Below are positions 1 to 8,364 of a stretch of DNA of 46,987 nt, piece by piece. Within the stretch, counting starts at the first letter, position 1. Each line of letters opens with the position of its first letter. Position numbers and translations under genes: made by a program. The notes under the pieces were generated by a model. That model saw nothing but the letters and a program-made list of their open reading frames with translations, had not been told where the DNA came from and searched no databases. The stretch is taken from contig NZ_JFHN01000055.1 of assembly GCF_000590885.1 (NCBI RefSeq), forward strand, positions 1-46,987, written 5' to 3'. This stretch comes from Erwinia mallotivora (lineage in GTDB: Bacteria; Pseudomonadota; Gammaproteobacteria; Enterobacterales; Enterobacteriaceae).

Positions 1-3000
1 ACCACCAGCCAGTACCGACCGGTGCTACCGGCGAGATCTATATCGGCGGTCTGGGTGTCGCACGCGGCTATCTGAATCGGCCAGAACTGACCGCAGAGCG
101 CTTCCTGCCTGAGCCGTTCAGCCAGATACCCGGCGCACGCATGTATCGCACCGGCGACCTCGCCCGCTACCTGCCCGACGGCAATATCGCCTGCCTGGGC
201 CGCAACGATGATCAGGTCAAAATTCGCGGCTTCCGTATCGAGCCGGGCGAAATCGCCGCGCAGCTGAGTGAACATCCGGCTGTGCGCGAGGCGGCAGTGC
301 TCGCCCGTCCGTGGCGTGGTGAAACACAGCTGATCGCCTGGGTCGTCCTCCACCACTCGCCGGAAGATCTCGCGACCACGCTGCGCGACTTCCTGAGCGA
401 CAGACTCCCGGCCTGGATGGTTCCGGCGGCGTATATTGCTCTGCCGCGTCTGCCGCTAACCGCCAACGGCAAGCTTGACCGCCGCGCCCTGCCGGAGCCG
501 GACGACAATGCCGTTGCCCGACGCGCCTTTGTTGCGCCGCAGGGGGAAGTGGAGCAGGCCCTTGCCGCCGTCTGGCAGGAACTGCTCGGCGTTGAACGCG
601 TAAGCCGTGACGACAACTTCTTCGCCCTCGGCGGCCACTCCCTGCTGGCGGTGCGCCTGATGGAGCGGCTGCGCCGACAGAAACTGCACGCCAGCGTACA
701 GGCGGTGTTCACCACCCGCACCCTTGCCGGACTCGCCGCCAGCCTCGGACAGCAGCAGGAGGTGGCCGTGCCGCCTTCGCTGCTGACCGAAACGTGCAGT
801 GACATCACCCCGGAGAAGCTGCCGCTTATCGTCCTCAGCCAGGCCGACATTGACCGCATCACCGACCGCCTGCCCGGCGGCGTTGCCGCCATCCGGGATA
901 TCTACGGCCTGTCGCCGCTTCAGGAGGGGATTTTGTTCCACCACCTGAGGAGCGACAGGGGCGACCCCTACCTGTTGCGGGTTCAGCTCTGTTTTGACGA
1001 TCGCCACGCCCTGCTGCGCTATGCCGACGCCCTTGACCGGGTGGTGGCCCGCCACGACGTGCTGCGCACCGCTTTCCTCTGGGAAGGCCTGAGCGAACCC
1101 GCCCAGGTGGTGCTGCGCCGGGTGGAAACGGTGCTGACCGAACTGACGCTGCACGACAGCGCACCGATACAGGAGCAACTGCTGGCGCGTTATGATTTGT
1201 CGCATTTCCGTCTGGATCTCCGCCAGGCTCCGCTGCTGCGGCTGATCGCCGCCCGCGACAAAAAAGACGGGCGCTGGTACGCCGTGCAGCTGTGGCATCA
1301 CCTGATCGGTGATCACTCCACGCTGGCTATCCAGCAGCAGGAGATCGCCGCGATCTATGCCGGAGAGGGCGACAGCCTGGCGCCCGCCACGCCTTATCGC
1401 AATCTGATCGCTCAGGCCAGGCTTGGCGTCAGTCGACAGGAACATGAGGCGTTTTACCGCCGGATGCTTAGTGATATTGATACACTCACCCTGCCGTTTG
1501 AGCTGACCGAAGAGCCGGACGCTACCGCCGGGATAACAGAAGCACACCAACGCCTGTCAGCCGGGCTGAACCAGCGTTTGCGCCAGCAGGCGCGCCAGCT
1601 TGGCGTCAGCCTCGCCAGCCTGTGCCATCTCGCCTGGGGTGTGCTGCTGGCTCATACCAGCGGCAATACTCAGGTGGTGTTCGGCACCGTGCTGCTGGGA
1701 CGCTTACAGGGCGGCCGCGATGCGGAAAGCACCATGGGGCTGTTTATTAATACCCTGCCGCTGCGGCTGGATATCGATCAGCGCGGCGTCCTTCAGGCGG
1801 TGGCAGCAACCCATCAGGCACTGAGCGAACTGCTGATGCATGAACATGCTTCGCTGGCGCTGGCCCAGCGCTGTAGCGGCATTGCCGCACCGGCACCGCT
1901 GTTCAGCGCCCTGCTCAATTACCGGCACAGCGATGCGCGCAACATACAGCATACACCGGAAGGTATGCAAATCCTCGATGCACAGGAGCGCACCAACTAT
2001 CCGTTTGTGTTATCCATCGAAGATTTCGGGGATGCGCTGGGTCTGACCGCGCAGACTACCGCAAGGGTGACGCCAGAACAGGTGTGTGGCTGGATGAACC
2101 AGGCGCTGACTTCACTGGTTGATGCGCTGGAAAACGCGCCGGATACCGCCGTCAGGTCGCTGGCAATACTGTCGGCAAAGGAGCGGCATTTCCTGCTGGA
2201 GGAACTCAATCAGACCCGCGAGGAGTGGCCGTGCAGTTTACCGGTTCAGACGCTGTTTGAGCAGCAGGCAGCACAACGCCCCAACGCGCTGGCGCTGACC
2301 TTTGAGGGACAGACGCTCAGCTATGGTGAGCTTAACCGCATGGCCAATCAGCAGGCGCACAGATTGCTGGCGAGAGGCGTCGGACCAGAGAGCCTGGTGG
2401 CTATCTGCGCGTCTCGTAGCCTGCATCTGATGGTCAGCCTGCTGGCGGTGCTGAAAACCGGGGCTGCTTACGTCCCGCTCGATCCTGATTATCCGCAACA
2501 ACGCCTGCATTACATTCTGCATGATTGCGGCGCACCGCTGCTGTTGACCGACGCCGCCGGACGCTCCGCGCTGGGTGAACATCCGCTCGACAGCCTTGCT
2601 GTTGATATCCCGCCAGAGGGGAACTGGCTGCAAACTAATCCCCGGACAGTGGATTCACCGGACGACCTGGCCTATCTGATTTATACCTCCGGCTCCACCG
2701 GCAACCCTAAAGGCGCGGGTAACAGCCACCGCAGCCTGCTCAACAGGTTGCTGTGGGCAGCGAAAGAGTATGAATTGAATGCCAGCGACCGGGTGCTGCA
2801 AAAAACGCCTTTTGGCTTTGACGTGTCAGTCTGGGAGCTTTTCCTGCCGTTGATCACCGGTGCCTCGCTGGTCATCGCCAGACCGGGTGGGCACAGGGAT
2901 CCTGCTTATCTGGCAGAACTGATTGAGCAACAACAGGTGACCACCGCCCACTTTGTGCCTTCGATGCTGGCGCAGTTTTTACGCCATCCGGTCGGGCGCT

Positions 3001-4847
3001 GCGATAGCTACCTGCGCCGCCTGATCTTCAGCGGCGAGGCGCTGTCCGCCGAACTGCTGAAAGCGGTGCTGAGCGCACTGCCGTCGGTGAGCTGTTTCAA
3101 TCACTACGGCCCGACCGAGGCCGCGATTGATGTCACCTCCTGGCGCTGCCATCCGTTAGATCCGCACCAGGGGGTGCCGATTGGCCGACCGATTGCCAAT
3201 ACGCGGCTCTACCTGTTAAACGACCAGCAGCAACCCGTGCCTTTTGGTGCCTGCGGCGAGCTGTATATTGGCGGTGTGCCGGTAGCGCGGGGTTATCATC
3301 AGCGGGATGAACTGACGGCGGAACGCTTCCTGCGCGATCCCTTCAGCGATCGGCAGGGTGAGCGGATGTATCGCACTGGCGATCTGGCGCGCTACCAGGC
3401 CGATGGCAGCCTGGTTTATCTGGGTCGCAATGACGATCAGATAAAAATTCGTGGGCTGCGTATTGAACCCGGTGAAATTGCGTCGGCGATTCAGAGGCTT
3501 CCTGAGGTGGATGACGCTGCGGTTATCGTCGATGATCGCCGTGGAGAGCCGCAGCTGGTCGCTTATGTGGTGCTGCATCAACAGGGATCGCTGGATGCGG
3601 CCGATCTGCGTCACAGGCTGTTTGACACTCTGCCGGACTATATGGTCCCGGCCGCCTGGGTGATGATGGAGAACCTGCCGCTCTCGCCCAATGGCAAGCT
3701 GGCACGCAACCAGCTGCCGCTTGCGGACGAACAGGCTTTTATCCGGGCTGAAAATGCAGCCCCTGTCTCAGCGACCGAGGTAATCGTGGCGGATATCTGG
3801 GGTGAACAGCTGGATATTGAGCAGCCAGGCCGCTTCGATAACTTCTTCGATCTTGGCGGTCATTCCCTGCTGGCGGTGCGGGTGGTCGAACGTCTGCGTC
3901 CGTATGGCGCTATCGGCGTCGATGCGCTGTTTGCTAAACCGGTGCTGTGGGAATTTGCCGCCGCGCTGGCCGCACAGGATGAAAAGATGCCATCACGCGC
4001 CGTTACTATCCGCAACACTGGCGCAGAGCAGCCCGTCTTCTTTGTGCCTACTGGCCTCGGTGATTACACTTATGCCTTCCGGCTCGCACGTGAAATCGAC
4101 ACTGACTGTCCTCTCTACGCTCTGCCCTGGCCTGAGCACGCAGTGGCTCAACCGGCCACGCTGGAGAAGCTGGCAGGGCAGATGGTGGAAAAGGTGCGGG
4201 AAGTTCAGCCACAGGGACCCTATACGCTGTTCGGCTACTCTTCCGGCGGGTTGCTGGCGCATGAAATCGGTGCACAGTTGCAGGAGGCGGGAGAGACGGT
4301 GGCGCTGGTTGGCCTGATCGATACTCTTGCAGGTTCGGCTCCCGCACCGGCTTTCAATTCATGGCTGGTAAACATGTTCCTGTTCAATGCGCCAACGCTG
4401 GCGCAGCAGTGGGACAGGCCTGAGATTGAGGCATTGATGCAGCTGGATCAGGATGCCCTTCATCAAAGGGTTGAGGCGCTGAATATGCCGGAAACCCGGT
4501 CGCTGTTTGCTGTATCGCCTGAACGCTGGCAGCAGAGCTATCACTATCAACAGCTGTGTGGCAATGCGCTGCTGCGCCCGGTGCTTCAGCGTGTTCATTT
4601 GCTGGCGGCGGAGAAAACCCTGCCGGTGCCGGAGGTTGATCCGTTGGTGCTGGCCGATGCCGCCAGATTTAACCGGTTTGTCGCGCAGACGGCAGGCCAG
4701 GCAGATCTGGGCTGGCGCAGGCTGTACTCGGAAGCGCAACTCACTGTTGCAAAGGTAAAAGGAGACCATGCCAGCATGATGAGCGATAAGGATAACCGCC
4801 AACAGCTGGGGCGGCGTATCAGTCAGATTCTGCGGTCACGCAGCTGA
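1..4847 (+). CDS. Non-ribosomal peptide synthetase, C-terminal part (A-T-C-A-T-TE), 5' end outside window
   Basis: The reading frame is open from base 3 and the true start lies upstream. Domains in order: the end of an adenylation (A) domain (GEIYIGG, YRTGDL, NGKLDRR); a carrier domain whose LGGHS serine is the codon at 639-641; a condensation domain from about 890 to 2150 with YGLSPLQEG and HHLIGDH; a full A domain from about 2240 to 3720 with YTSGSTGNPKG and NHYGPTE; a second carrier with its serine at 3864-3866; and a type I thioesterase (GYSSG nucleophile near 4239, GDH histidine near 4767). The terminal TE means this is the last enzyme of an assembly line, releasing the peptide by hydrolysis or cyclisation. 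By eye the A-domain pocket reads D-V-W-H-I-S-H-I-D, closest to serine-type codes, so serine is a tentative prediction. The SPLQEGILFHHL and HHLIGDH forms resemble condensation domains of Pseudomonas-type lipopeptide synthetases, some of which are dual epimerase/condensation. The product is unknown. Confidence 0.93.
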   Translation, partial: HQPVPTGATGEIYIGGLGVARGYLNRPELTAERFLPEPFSQIPGARMYRTGDLARYLPDGNIACLGRNDDQVKIRGFRIEPGEIAAQLSEHPAVREAAVLARPWRGETQLIAWVVLHHSPEDLATTLRDFLSDRLPAWMVPAAYIALPRLPLTANGKLDRRALPEPDDNAVARRAFVAPQGEVEQALAAVWQELLGVERVSRDDNFFALGGHSLLAVRLMERLRRQKLHASVQAVFTTRTLAGLAASLGQQQEVAVPPSLLTETCSDITPEKLPLIVLSQADIDRITDRLPGGVAAIRDIYGLSPLQEGILFHHLRSDRGDPYLLRVQLCFDDRHALLRYADALDRVVARHDVLRTAFLWEGLSEPAQVVLRRVETVLTELTLHDSAPIQEQLLARYDLSHFRLDLRQAPLLRLIAARDKKDGRWYAVQLWHHLIGDHSTLAIQQQEIAAIYAGEGDSLAPATPYRNLIAQARLGVSRQEHEAFYRRMLSDIDTLTLPFELTEEPDATAGITEAHQRLSAGLNQRLRQQARQLGVSLASLCHLAWGVLLAHTSGNTQVVFGTVLLGRLQGGRDAESTMGLFINTLPLRLDIDQRGVLQAVAATHQALSELLMHEHASLALAQRCSGIAAPAPLFSALLNYRHSDARNIQHTPEGMQILDAQERTNYPFVLSIEDFGDALGLTAQTTARVTPEQVCGWMNQALTSLVDALENAPDTAVRSLAILSAKERHFLLEELNQTREEWPCSLPVQTLFEQQAAQRPNALALTFEGQTLSYGELNRMANQQAHRLLARGVGPESLVAICASRSLHLMVSLLAVLKTGAAYVPLDPDYPQQRLHYILHDCGAPLLLTDAAGRSALGEHPLDSLAVDIPPEGNWLQTNPRTVDSPDDLAYLIYTSGSTGNPKGAGNSHRSLLNRLLWAAKEYELNASDRVLQKTPFGFDVSVWELFLPLITGASLVIARPGGHRDPAYLAELIEQQQVTTAHFVPSMLAQFLRHPVGRCDSYLRRLIFSGEALSAELLKAVLSALPSVSCFNHYGPTEAAIDVTSWRCHPLDPHQGVPIGRPIANTRLYLLNDQQQPVPFGACGELYIGGVPVARGYHQRDELTAERFLRDPFSDRQGERMYRTGDLARYQADGSLVYLGRNDDQIKIRGLRIEPGEIASAIQRLPEVDDAAVIVDDRRGEPQLVAYVVLHQQGSLDAADLRHRLFDTLPDYMVPAAWVMMENLPLSPNGKLARNQLPLADEQAFIRAENAAPVSATEVIVADIWGEQLDIEQPGRFDNFFDLGGHSLLAVRVVERLRPYGAIGVDALFAKPVLWEFAAALAAQDEKMPSRAVTIRNTGAEQPVFFVPTGLGDYTYAFRLAREIDTDCPLYALPWPEHAVAQPATLEKLAGQMVEKVREVQPQGPYTLFGYSSGGLLAHEIGAQLQEAGETVALVGLIDTLAGSAPAPAFNSWLVNMFLFNAPTLAQQWDRPEIEALMQLDQDALHQRVEALNMPETRSLFAVSPERWQQSYHYQQLCGNALLRPVLQRVHLLAAEKTLPVPEVDPLVLADAARFNRFVAQTAGQADLGWRRLYSEAQLTVAKVKGDHASMMSDKDNRQQLGRRISQILRSRS

Positions 4848-4855
4848 CGGCTGTA

Positions 4856-4935
4856 GCCGGAGGTCGTGTCGTTATGATGCGGCCTCCGGCATCCGTAAAC
4901 GGACGAGTGCCCGGCTCAAACCTCCTTCGGAGGTT
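4856..4935 (+). terminator. Two hairpins after the NRPS gene
   Basis: Nine bases after the NRPS stop, GCCGGAGG (4856-4863) can pair with CCTCCGGC (4883-4890). A second stem, AACCTCC/GGAGGTT with a three-base loop (4919-4935), is followed by a pyrimidine-rich but not pure T stretch. Either could end NRPS transcription. No experimental support is visible. Confidence 0.5.
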
Positions 4936-4946
4936 CTCATCCTCTT

Positions 4947-4996
4947 TGAATTCCGGATGCAAAAAGACCAGCCCGAAGGCTGGCCTTTTCTGAAGA
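4947..4996. repeat. Left copy of 50-bp direct repeat bounding the T6SS island
   Basis: Bases 4947-4996 are identical to 10864-10913. The repeat contains a terminator hairpin (GGCTGG/CCAGCC stem, about 4961-4989) which at the right copy lies just downstream of tRNA-Pro. It marks the left edge of the vgrG-effector-immunity segment. Confidence 0.9.
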
Positions 4997-5016
4997 GGGT
5001 CGCGAGAGGACTTGAA
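4997..5016 (-). pseudogene. Decayed fragment of a tRNA-Pro 3' end
   Basis: Directly after the 50-bp repeat, the bases GGGTCGCGAGAGGACTTGAA resemble the tRNA-Pro 3' end that follows the right repeat copy (TGGTCGGCGAGAGAGGATTCGAA), with small deletions and substitutions. It reads as a remnant of the acceptor stem and T arm. Homology cannot be followed further left because the immunity gene 3' end begins at 5027. Confidence 0.65.
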
Positions 5017-5024
5017 TCAAAAAA

Positions 5025-5110
5025 CATTATTGCCTGTTTTCAGATGTGTCACTTTCACCACTGTCAATCATCGTGACATGACCATTTTCATATTTAAAAC
5101 GAGAACCATC
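5025..5110. repeat. Direct repeat, 3' end of immunity gene copy 2
   Basis: Bases 5025-5110 match 6111-6196 with only a few substitutions, covering the last ~28 codons of both immunity paralogs and the overlapping TAATG at their stops. Upstream of this block the two genes are much more different, as expected after duplication or recombination through conserved ends. Confidence 0.85.
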
Positions 5111-5569
5111 TTTAAAGGTAATTACAGCATTTTTCTTTCCCCATGACGCCCAATCGAGATGAATATTCCAAACTTTTCGGGGATAAAATTCGTTTGAAAT
5201 TACGATATCCTTACCAGAAAAATCAAAAACACGATAGGCTCTATATAAATAAAGATCTTTGGTTATCTGTCTCGGTTCATTGAGATCATAATAAACAACA
5301 AACTTACTCATGTTTCCCATTTTTTTATTATCAGAATAAAACCATCCGTCTTGATCCCATCCAATCTGATCACTATCATTTTTAAATATTTCCTTCCCAT
5401 TTAATAAAACATGAGATTGCTTATCTGGCGAGTTCATCCCCCATACATATTCTAAAGTTCCTAGCCGCGTGTAATTACATTTTGTTGCGCTAGCTGGGCA
5501 TTCTCCAGATGCATATGACACGGCAGATACCAGCATCAGGAGTACCGTCATAACACGTAAAACCATCAT
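5027..5569 (-). CDS. Second periplasmic immunity-like protein (paralog of 6113-6661)
   Basis: This encodes 180 aa with an N-terminal signal peptide (hydrophobic stretch MTVLLMLVSAVSYA, likely cleavage after SYA), so the mature protein should be periplasmic. It is a clear paralog of the 182-aa product at 6113-6661: both share LGTLEYVWG or LGKLEYVWG, FDFSGK, VISNEFYP and an almost identical C-terminus (FKYENGHVTMIDSG), while the middle has diverged. I recognise no family. The start codon overlaps the stop of the upstream effector-fragment ORF by four bases (ATGA), and GGAGGTG lies just before it. Context (second gene of an effector/immunity pair, export signal) suggests it neutralises a cell-wall-degrading toxin variant; that role is inferred. 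Base composition is AT-rich compared with vgrG. Confidence 0.8.
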   Translation of the reverse strand: MMVLRVMTVLLMLVSAVSYASGECPASATKCNYTRLGTLEYVWGMNSPDKQSHVLLNGKEIFKNDSDQIGWDQDGWFYSDNKKMGNMSKFVVYYDLNEPRQITKDLYLYRAYRVFDFSGKDIVISNEFYPRKVWNIHLDWASWGKKNAVITFKDGSRFKYENGHVTMIDSGESDTSENRQ

Positions 5570-6113
5570 TTTTCACCTCCCTTTATTTTTTCTATGACGA
5601 TTTCTAAATCGCCTGATTCCTGTTTCTTTGTGAACTCTATTTTTAGACAATAAAAATCTTTGAGGTAGATATTATTATCAATGTAATTAGATAACCACAT
5701 CCGATGCCCCTTTATATAACTTCCGTCATTATCTGGGATGTTTGCATACCAGGCAGCACTTTTAGCCCCAATCTGCGCCACCAGTAATTTATATGCACTT
5801 TCTTCCGTTATGATTTTCCGGATAAAGCGTTTCGCATCACCCAGCCCCAGATGGTGCGTCAGATAAAAGATTTTGGCCTTCTCCGCATCGTTCAACCTGT
5901 CCACACTGTAGCCCGCTGTCTGTAGCTGAGCGAGGTTATACAGCCCACCGCCGCCATAATGATAAACTGCGGCTCAAAACGCAGATTAAGCCACGCCTGA
6001 AGCGCTTTTGTTGCATGGGGTGGGTAAGGCGTGACACCCCGGATTAACCGATTGTTGATTGTCTGCTGAGGTGCTAAAGACTGAGCTGTAGCACCATTTA
6101 ATCGATAAGACAT
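5566..6113 (-). pseudogene. Frameshifted orphan C-terminal module of the T6SS effector
   Basis: This segment duplicates the C-terminal ~160 residues of the effector encoded at 6661-8364. The first part reads from an ATG at 6113 (overlapping the immunity stop, TAATG): a short unrelated leader, then INNRLIRGVTPYPP through FIIMAAV, after which the frame shifts. Compared with the intact copy (around 7030), seven bases are missing near 5945. The rest is open as a 112-aa ORF at 5566-5904 beginning MDRLNDAEKAK and ending EIVIEKIKGG. It lacks the LysM and transglycosylase-like parts. Such orphan toxin tips next to immunity genes are known from Rhs and CDI loci and may serve as a recombination reservoir. 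The 112-aa ORF could still be translated, because it keeps coupling to the second immunity gene. Confidence 0.8.
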
Positions 6114-6196
6114 TATTGCTTGTTTTCAGATGTGTCACTTTCACCACTGTCAATCATCGTGACGTGACCATTTTCATATTTGAAACGAGAACCATC
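6111..6196. repeat. Direct repeat, 3' end of immunity gene copy 1
   Basis: Partner of 5025-5110; see that entry. It covers the shared immunity C-terminus and the TAATG junction into the orphan module. Confidence 0.85.
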
Positions 6197-6661
6197 ACCA
6201 AAGGTAATTACAGAGTTTTTTTGTCCCCAAGAAACCCATCCCAGAGGCGCATCATAATCTGCTGGTGGGTAAAATTCGTTTGAAATCACAACCTCTTTGC
6301 CCGAGAAATCAAATAACCGATATTCTACATATCGATATAAATCTCCATATCTGGGATCGGTTTTTATATGTTGAGGGGTATTGAGATAATAATAAAATAT
6401 AACCTTACTTATATTGTTATTTTTATCTAGGATAAAACCATCCCCATTAGGCTCCCGACCAATCTGACTGCCATCCACAGTGAGTACATTATTACCATTG
6501 AGTGTAACATGTGACTTATTATCGTTTGAATATTGTCCCCAAACATACTCTAACTTACCTAATGTTGTATTGTCACAACTTGTCCTTTGAATGCATTTTT
6601 CAAAAGCATATGACATGGAAGATATCAGCATCAAGAATAAAGTCATCGCACGTAAAATCAT
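6113..6661 (-). CDS. Periplasmic immunity-like protein of the T6SS effector
   Basis: This encodes 182 aa. The chosen start is the ATG at 6661, one base overlapping the effector stop (TAATG) with GGAGG just upstream; the frame is also open further upstream but only inside the effector gene. The N-terminus is a signal peptide (MTLFLMLISSMSYA, cleavage likely after SYA), giving an exported mature protein with cysteines near its N-terminus. No family is recognised. Its position immediately downstream of, and translationally coupled to, a predicted peptidoglycan-cleaving effector, plus the export signal, fit the usual arrangement of a periplasmic immunity protein that protects against sister-cell attack. 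A diverged paralog lies at 5027-5569. Confidence 0.82.
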   Translation of the reverse strand: MILRAMTLFLMLISSMSYAFEKCIQRTSCDNTTLGKLEYVWGQYSNDNKSHVTLNGNNVLTVDGSQIGREPNGDGFILDKNNNISKVIFYYYLNTPQHIKTDPRYGDLYRYVEYRLFDFSGKEVVISNEFYPPADYDAPLGWVSWGQKNSVITFGDGSRFKYENGHVTMIDSGESDTSENKQ

Positions 6662-8364
6662 TATATGACACCTCCTTTTATCTTTTCTATCACGATTTCT
6701 AACCCGTCTGAATCCTGTTTTTCCGTAAACTCTATTTTTGGACAAAAAAATTTTTCCAGCCTGATACTCCTGTCAATATATTCTGATAACCATGTTCTAT
6801 GCCCCTCAACATAACTCCCATTATCTTTAGCTGATTTGGCAGCCTTTTTAGCCCCAACCTGCGCCACCAGTAATTTATGCGCGCTTTCTTCCGTTATGAT
6901 TTTCCGGATAAAGCGTTTCGCATCACCCAGCCCCAGATGGTGCGTCAGATAAAAGATTTTGGCCTTCTCCGCATCGTTCAACCTGTCCACACTGTAGCCC
7001 GCTGTCTGTAGCTGAGAGAGGTTATACAGCCCGTAATCCACCGCCGCCATAATGATAAACTCCGGCTCAAAACGCAGATTAAGCCACGCCTGAAGCGCTT
7101 TTGTTGCATAGGGTGGGTAAGGCGTGACACCCCGGATTAACCGGTTGTTGATTATCTGCTGTTTTGTCAGCCAGGTATCCGGCGCTACCTCGAACATTGG
7201 CAGGATAATTTGCTGGTGGGTTTTCGGATGATATTCAATATCGCCCAGCACATCCCGTTTGGGTTTATTTGTCAGTATGCCCCGCGCTCTGGCCTGCTCA
7301 TTCAGGTATGTCCCTTCCCGAAAGGTTTCATCCAGCCAGGTGGCATTTAAAAACTGCGTCATGCCTGCGGCTGAACTGGCATAAATCACAACGCCTTCGG
7401 CTGATTCTCCCCGCTGTTTTTTTAATGTCTTCGCCGCCTTTGTTTTCTCCCGGCTTATCGCAACGGAATCTTTATTCCAGACACCTTCTTTATCCTGGGC
7501 AGATTCAGCATTAATTACCGCAGCGATACTTTGCGGAATAATTCCGCTGCGTTCTGAGGCGGCAATAATCTGATCCCAGTAATGCAGATTTGGTCCTAAC
7601 TGGAGATCATATTTATTCGGGCAGGTATGATTTAACTGAATTACCGGATTCCCCTTGCTGTCACGCCCACTGACCACGGTGTTCACCGGGTGTATATCAA
7701 GGTCGGTTCGCCCGGCGCGATCTTTAATGGGTTCGGTTACACCCTTTACCCGCACTTTTGGGCTGGTCAGCCTTATCTTACTTTTACCCTCTGACGGCGT
7801 AAATTTTGCCACCTCCCTGACACCGTGTGCCCCCTTCACAAAGACGCGGATCTCTTCCGCTTTCGCCATGACGTAATCCTGAATCTTTCCCAGTTCATCC
7901 GTCACCGACTCGACCACATCACCCGCCGCCGACTCGATTCTGACCCTGAACTGTTGTAGCGGTTTTTCTATCAAATCCTCAAAAGCAAAGGAGAGTGTAC
8001 AGGAGGTATCAGCCTGTGCTGCCAGACTGGCGACCTCTGTTGGTACCATGCTGTACTGACGAAAGGGAAGTTTCAGCACCTGTCCCGGAAAAATAAGCGA
8101 CCTGTTACGGAGTTGGTTCAGCTCCGCAAGCTCTTTTACGGTGCAGCCATGCTCCTGCGCAATTTCACTAAGCGAATCACCAAACTGCACCGTCACCTCA
8201 GTGGCTGACGGGTTAAGTGACAGGGTGCTGTCCAGCGTCAGGGGTTTTTCCTGCGGGTCAACCACACAGCGCCAGTCAGCCGACCAGCCCAGCAGGCCAT
8301 CAAATTTACGGGGCATCACATCCGCTTCCGGAAATATCGGTACATAATGGTCTTCTCTTGCCAT
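6661..8364 (-). CDS. VgrG-linked T6SS effector: LysM plus lytic-transglycosylase-like protein
   Basis: This encodes 567 aa. Residues ~56-99 form a LysM peptidoglycan-binding domain (VQFGDSLSEIAQEHG...FPGQVLKLP). Residues ~262-345 look like a lysozyme/soluble-lytic-transglycosylase core: IAAVINAES supplies a candidate catalytic glutamate (E287) and SAAGMTQFLNATW matches the SLT motif after it. The C-terminal ~170 residues (IRGVTPYPP, YLTHHLGLGDAKRFI) are the part duplicated in the orphan module. There is no signal peptide, as expected for cargo delivered by a T6SS spike. The ATG at 8364 overlaps the vgrG stop by one base (TAATG); the ribosome binding site GGAGGAGG lies in the last codons of vgrG. 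The likely role is to cleave periplasmic peptidoglycan of competitor bacteria. Enzyme class is inferred from motifs. Confidence 0.82.
   Translation of the reverse strand: MAREDHYVPIFPEADVMPRKFDGLLGWSADWRCVVDPQEKPLTLDSTLSLNPSATEVTVQFGDSLSEIAQEHGCTVKELAELNQLRNRSLIFPGQVLKLPFRQYSMVPTEVASLAAQADTSCTLSFAFEDLIEKPLQQFRVRIESAAGDVVESVTDELGKIQDYVMAKAEEIRVFVKGAHGVREVAKFTPSEGKSKIRLTSPKVRVKGVTEPIKDRAGRTDLDIHPVNTVVSGRDSKGNPVIQLNHTCPNKYDLQLGPNLHYWDQIIAASERSGIIPQSIAAVINAESAQDKEGVWNKDSVAISREKTKAAKTLKKQRGESAEGVVIYASSAAGMTQFLNATWLDETFREGTYLNEQARARGILTNKPKRDVLGDIEYHPKTHQQIILPMFEVAPDTWLTKQQIINNRLIRGVTPYPPYATKALQAWLNLRFEPEFIIMAAVDYGLYNLSQLQTAGYSVDRLNDAEKAKIFYLTHHLGLGDAKRFIRKIITEESAHKLLVAQVGAKKAAKSAKDNGSYVEGHRTWLSEYIDRSIRLEKFFCPKIEFTEKQDSDGLEIVIEKIKGGVI

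Noticed and set aside
456..1550. 364-codon antisense ORF within the NRPS
   Set aside because: High-GC codon bias opens the complementary frames; its composition (Gln/His/Arg-rich) resembles no protein and the sense strand is clearly NRPS.
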